A stretch of DNA of 13,010 nt from Pseudomonadota bacterium. Its GTDB lineage: Bacteria > Pseudomonadota > Alphaproteobacteria > Rhizobiales > Hyphomicrobiaceae. Made by a program: the position numbers and the translations under genes. A model generated the notes under the pieces. That model was not told the DNA's origin and ran no database searches. It saw only the letters and a list, made by a program, of their open reading frames with translations. Below, in pieces: positions 12,345 to 13,010 of this stretch. The stretch lies in NCBI GenBank assembly GCA_021812845.1, contig JAKAML010000009.1, positions 1-13,010 of the forward strand, written 5' to 3'. Positions within the stretch are counted from its first letter, which is position 1. Every line of letters begins with the position of its first letter.

Positions 12345-13010
12345 ATGGCGGTGAAGATCAGACGGGAGCGGCCGGACCAGCGGCGGCACCACCGGGTCAC
12401 TGCCCCCCTCTACGTGGAGGTGGGCGGGCAGAGCCATCGCGCGTCCGACTGGAGCCTCGGCGGCCTCCGCGTCGACGGCTTCGACGGTGATCTTCCGGGC
12501 ATCGGCAGCGAGATCCCGCTCGGCCTGATGCTGCCGTTCCAGGGCTTCGACGTCTCCTTCGAGGTCAAGGCCGAGATCGTCCGCCTCAATCGCACGACCA
12601 AGATGTTCGCCGTCCGCTTCACCGAGATCGGCGAGCGCGAGCGCGAGCTGATGTCGCACTTCATCGAGGAGCTGGTCCGCGGCTCGATGGTCGACGTCGA
12701 GGACACCATCCAGCGCATCGACGTTCCGGTCACTCCGGCGTCCCTCGAGCCGGACAAGCCGCGCCTCGCCGCGCTTCCGGTCAAGCGCTGGCCGGTCAAG
12801 ACCGTCGGCATGACCGGCATGTACCTCGTGCTCGGCATGATGATCTTCGGCTACGCGGCGCTGATCGGCTACACCAACTTCTATCGCATGGAGGTGCAGA
12901 CCGCGGTCATCCAGGCGCCCGTCGAGACGGTCGTCGCCCAGGCCGACGGCCAGGTCGCCTGGGGCGACAAGCGGCCGGGCGACGCGGTCAGGGCCGGCGA
13001 GCGGATCGTG
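12345..13010 (+). CDS. PilZ-TM-HlyD-type membrane fusion protein, Alg44-like (3' partial)
   Basis: The visible 222 residues run off the right edge. An N-terminal PilZ domain (about 10-115) carries both c-di-GMP-binding motifs, QRRHHR (12-17) and DWSLGG (35-40). A linker follows, then one membrane helix (about 153-177: TVGMTGMYLVLGMMIFGYAA), then the start of a periplasmic biotinyl-lipoyl-like HlyD domain (VIQAPVETVVAQADGQV, GDAVRAGERIV; 191-222). This cytoplasmic PilZ plus periplasmic adaptor layout is that of Alg44, which couples c-di-GMP to polysaccharide polymerisation and export. ATG at 12345 has a poor ribosome site; an in-frame GTG at 12330 is an alternative and would add five residues. 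Polysaccharide synthase or export genes would be expected just to the right, outside the window. Confidence 0.85.
   Translation, partial: MAVKIRRERPDQRRHHRVTAPLYVEVGGQSHRASDWSLGGLRVDGFDGDLPGIGSEIPLGLMLPFQGFDVSFEVKAEIVRLNRTTKMFAVRFTEIGERERELMSHFIEELVRGSMVDVEDTIQRIDVPVTPASLEPDKPRLAALPVKRWPVKTVGMTGMYLVLGMMIFGYAALIGYTNFYRMEVQTAVIQAPVETVVAQADGQVAWGDKRPGDAVRAGERIV

Noticed and set aside
12168..12659. A minus-strand frame opposite the PilZ gene
   Set aside because: It is antisense to a PilZ domain with both c-di-GMP motifs intact, and shows no features of its own.

Overview
This is a GC-rich, densely coded chromosomal window that looks like an alphaproteobacterium, most likely in the Hyphomicrobiales (Rhizobiales). 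The assignment is inference: it rests on the base composition, on alphaproteobacterial-looking PrmB, GMC-oxidoreductase and PilZ/HlyD proteins, and on a possible methylotroph-type PEP carboxylase C-terminus at the left edge. No tRNA, rRNA, CRISPR array, insertion sequence or phage gene is visible.

Layout. (1) 1-431, plus strand: the 3' end of a large gene, tentatively PEP carboxylase. (2) 432-1252: two small, weakly supported genes, an 89-aa exported or membrane protein (minus strand) and a 45-aa single-pass membrane protein (plus strand) preceded by a GC hairpin. (3) 1169-3251, minus strand: a two-gene unit, a secreted GH114/TM1410-like TIM-barrel protein followed 4 nt later by prmB, the ribosomal protein uL3 glutamine methyltransferase. 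(4) 3452-3781, plus strand: a small four-cysteine secreted protein, divergent from the GH114-like gene. (5) 3786-6232, minus strand: a GMC-family FAD oxidoreductase and a gluconate-2-dehydrogenase-subunit-3-like partner, coupled by a TGATG junction. (6) 6381-7223, minus strand: a membrane fatty-acid (acyl-CoA) desaturase. (7) 7566-10226, minus strand: two adjacent paralogous secreted proteins, each apparently built from three copies of a beta-rich module resembling DUF2541 (YaaI-like). A clear intrinsic terminator and a 22-bp near-palindrome lie between them. (8) 10549-12066, plus strand: a D-lactate dehydrogenase/GlcD-type FAD oxidase with an unusual tail and a 21-bp direct repeat at its end. 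(9) 12345-13010, plus strand, cut by the window end: a PilZ domain, a membrane helix and the beginning of a HlyD-type periplasmic adaptor, similar in architecture to Alg44.

How it fits together. Most of the window is ordinary housekeeping and envelope metabolism. The common thread is the cell envelope: the GH114-like hydrolase, the exported triple-repeat pair, the desaturase, two respiratory-type flavin dehydrogenases and a c-di-GMP-responsive secretion adaptor that may open an exopolysaccharide locus to the right. The least described element is the tandem pair of triple-repeat secreted proteins. I see no evidence for a defence, mobile or other clearly new multi-gene system.
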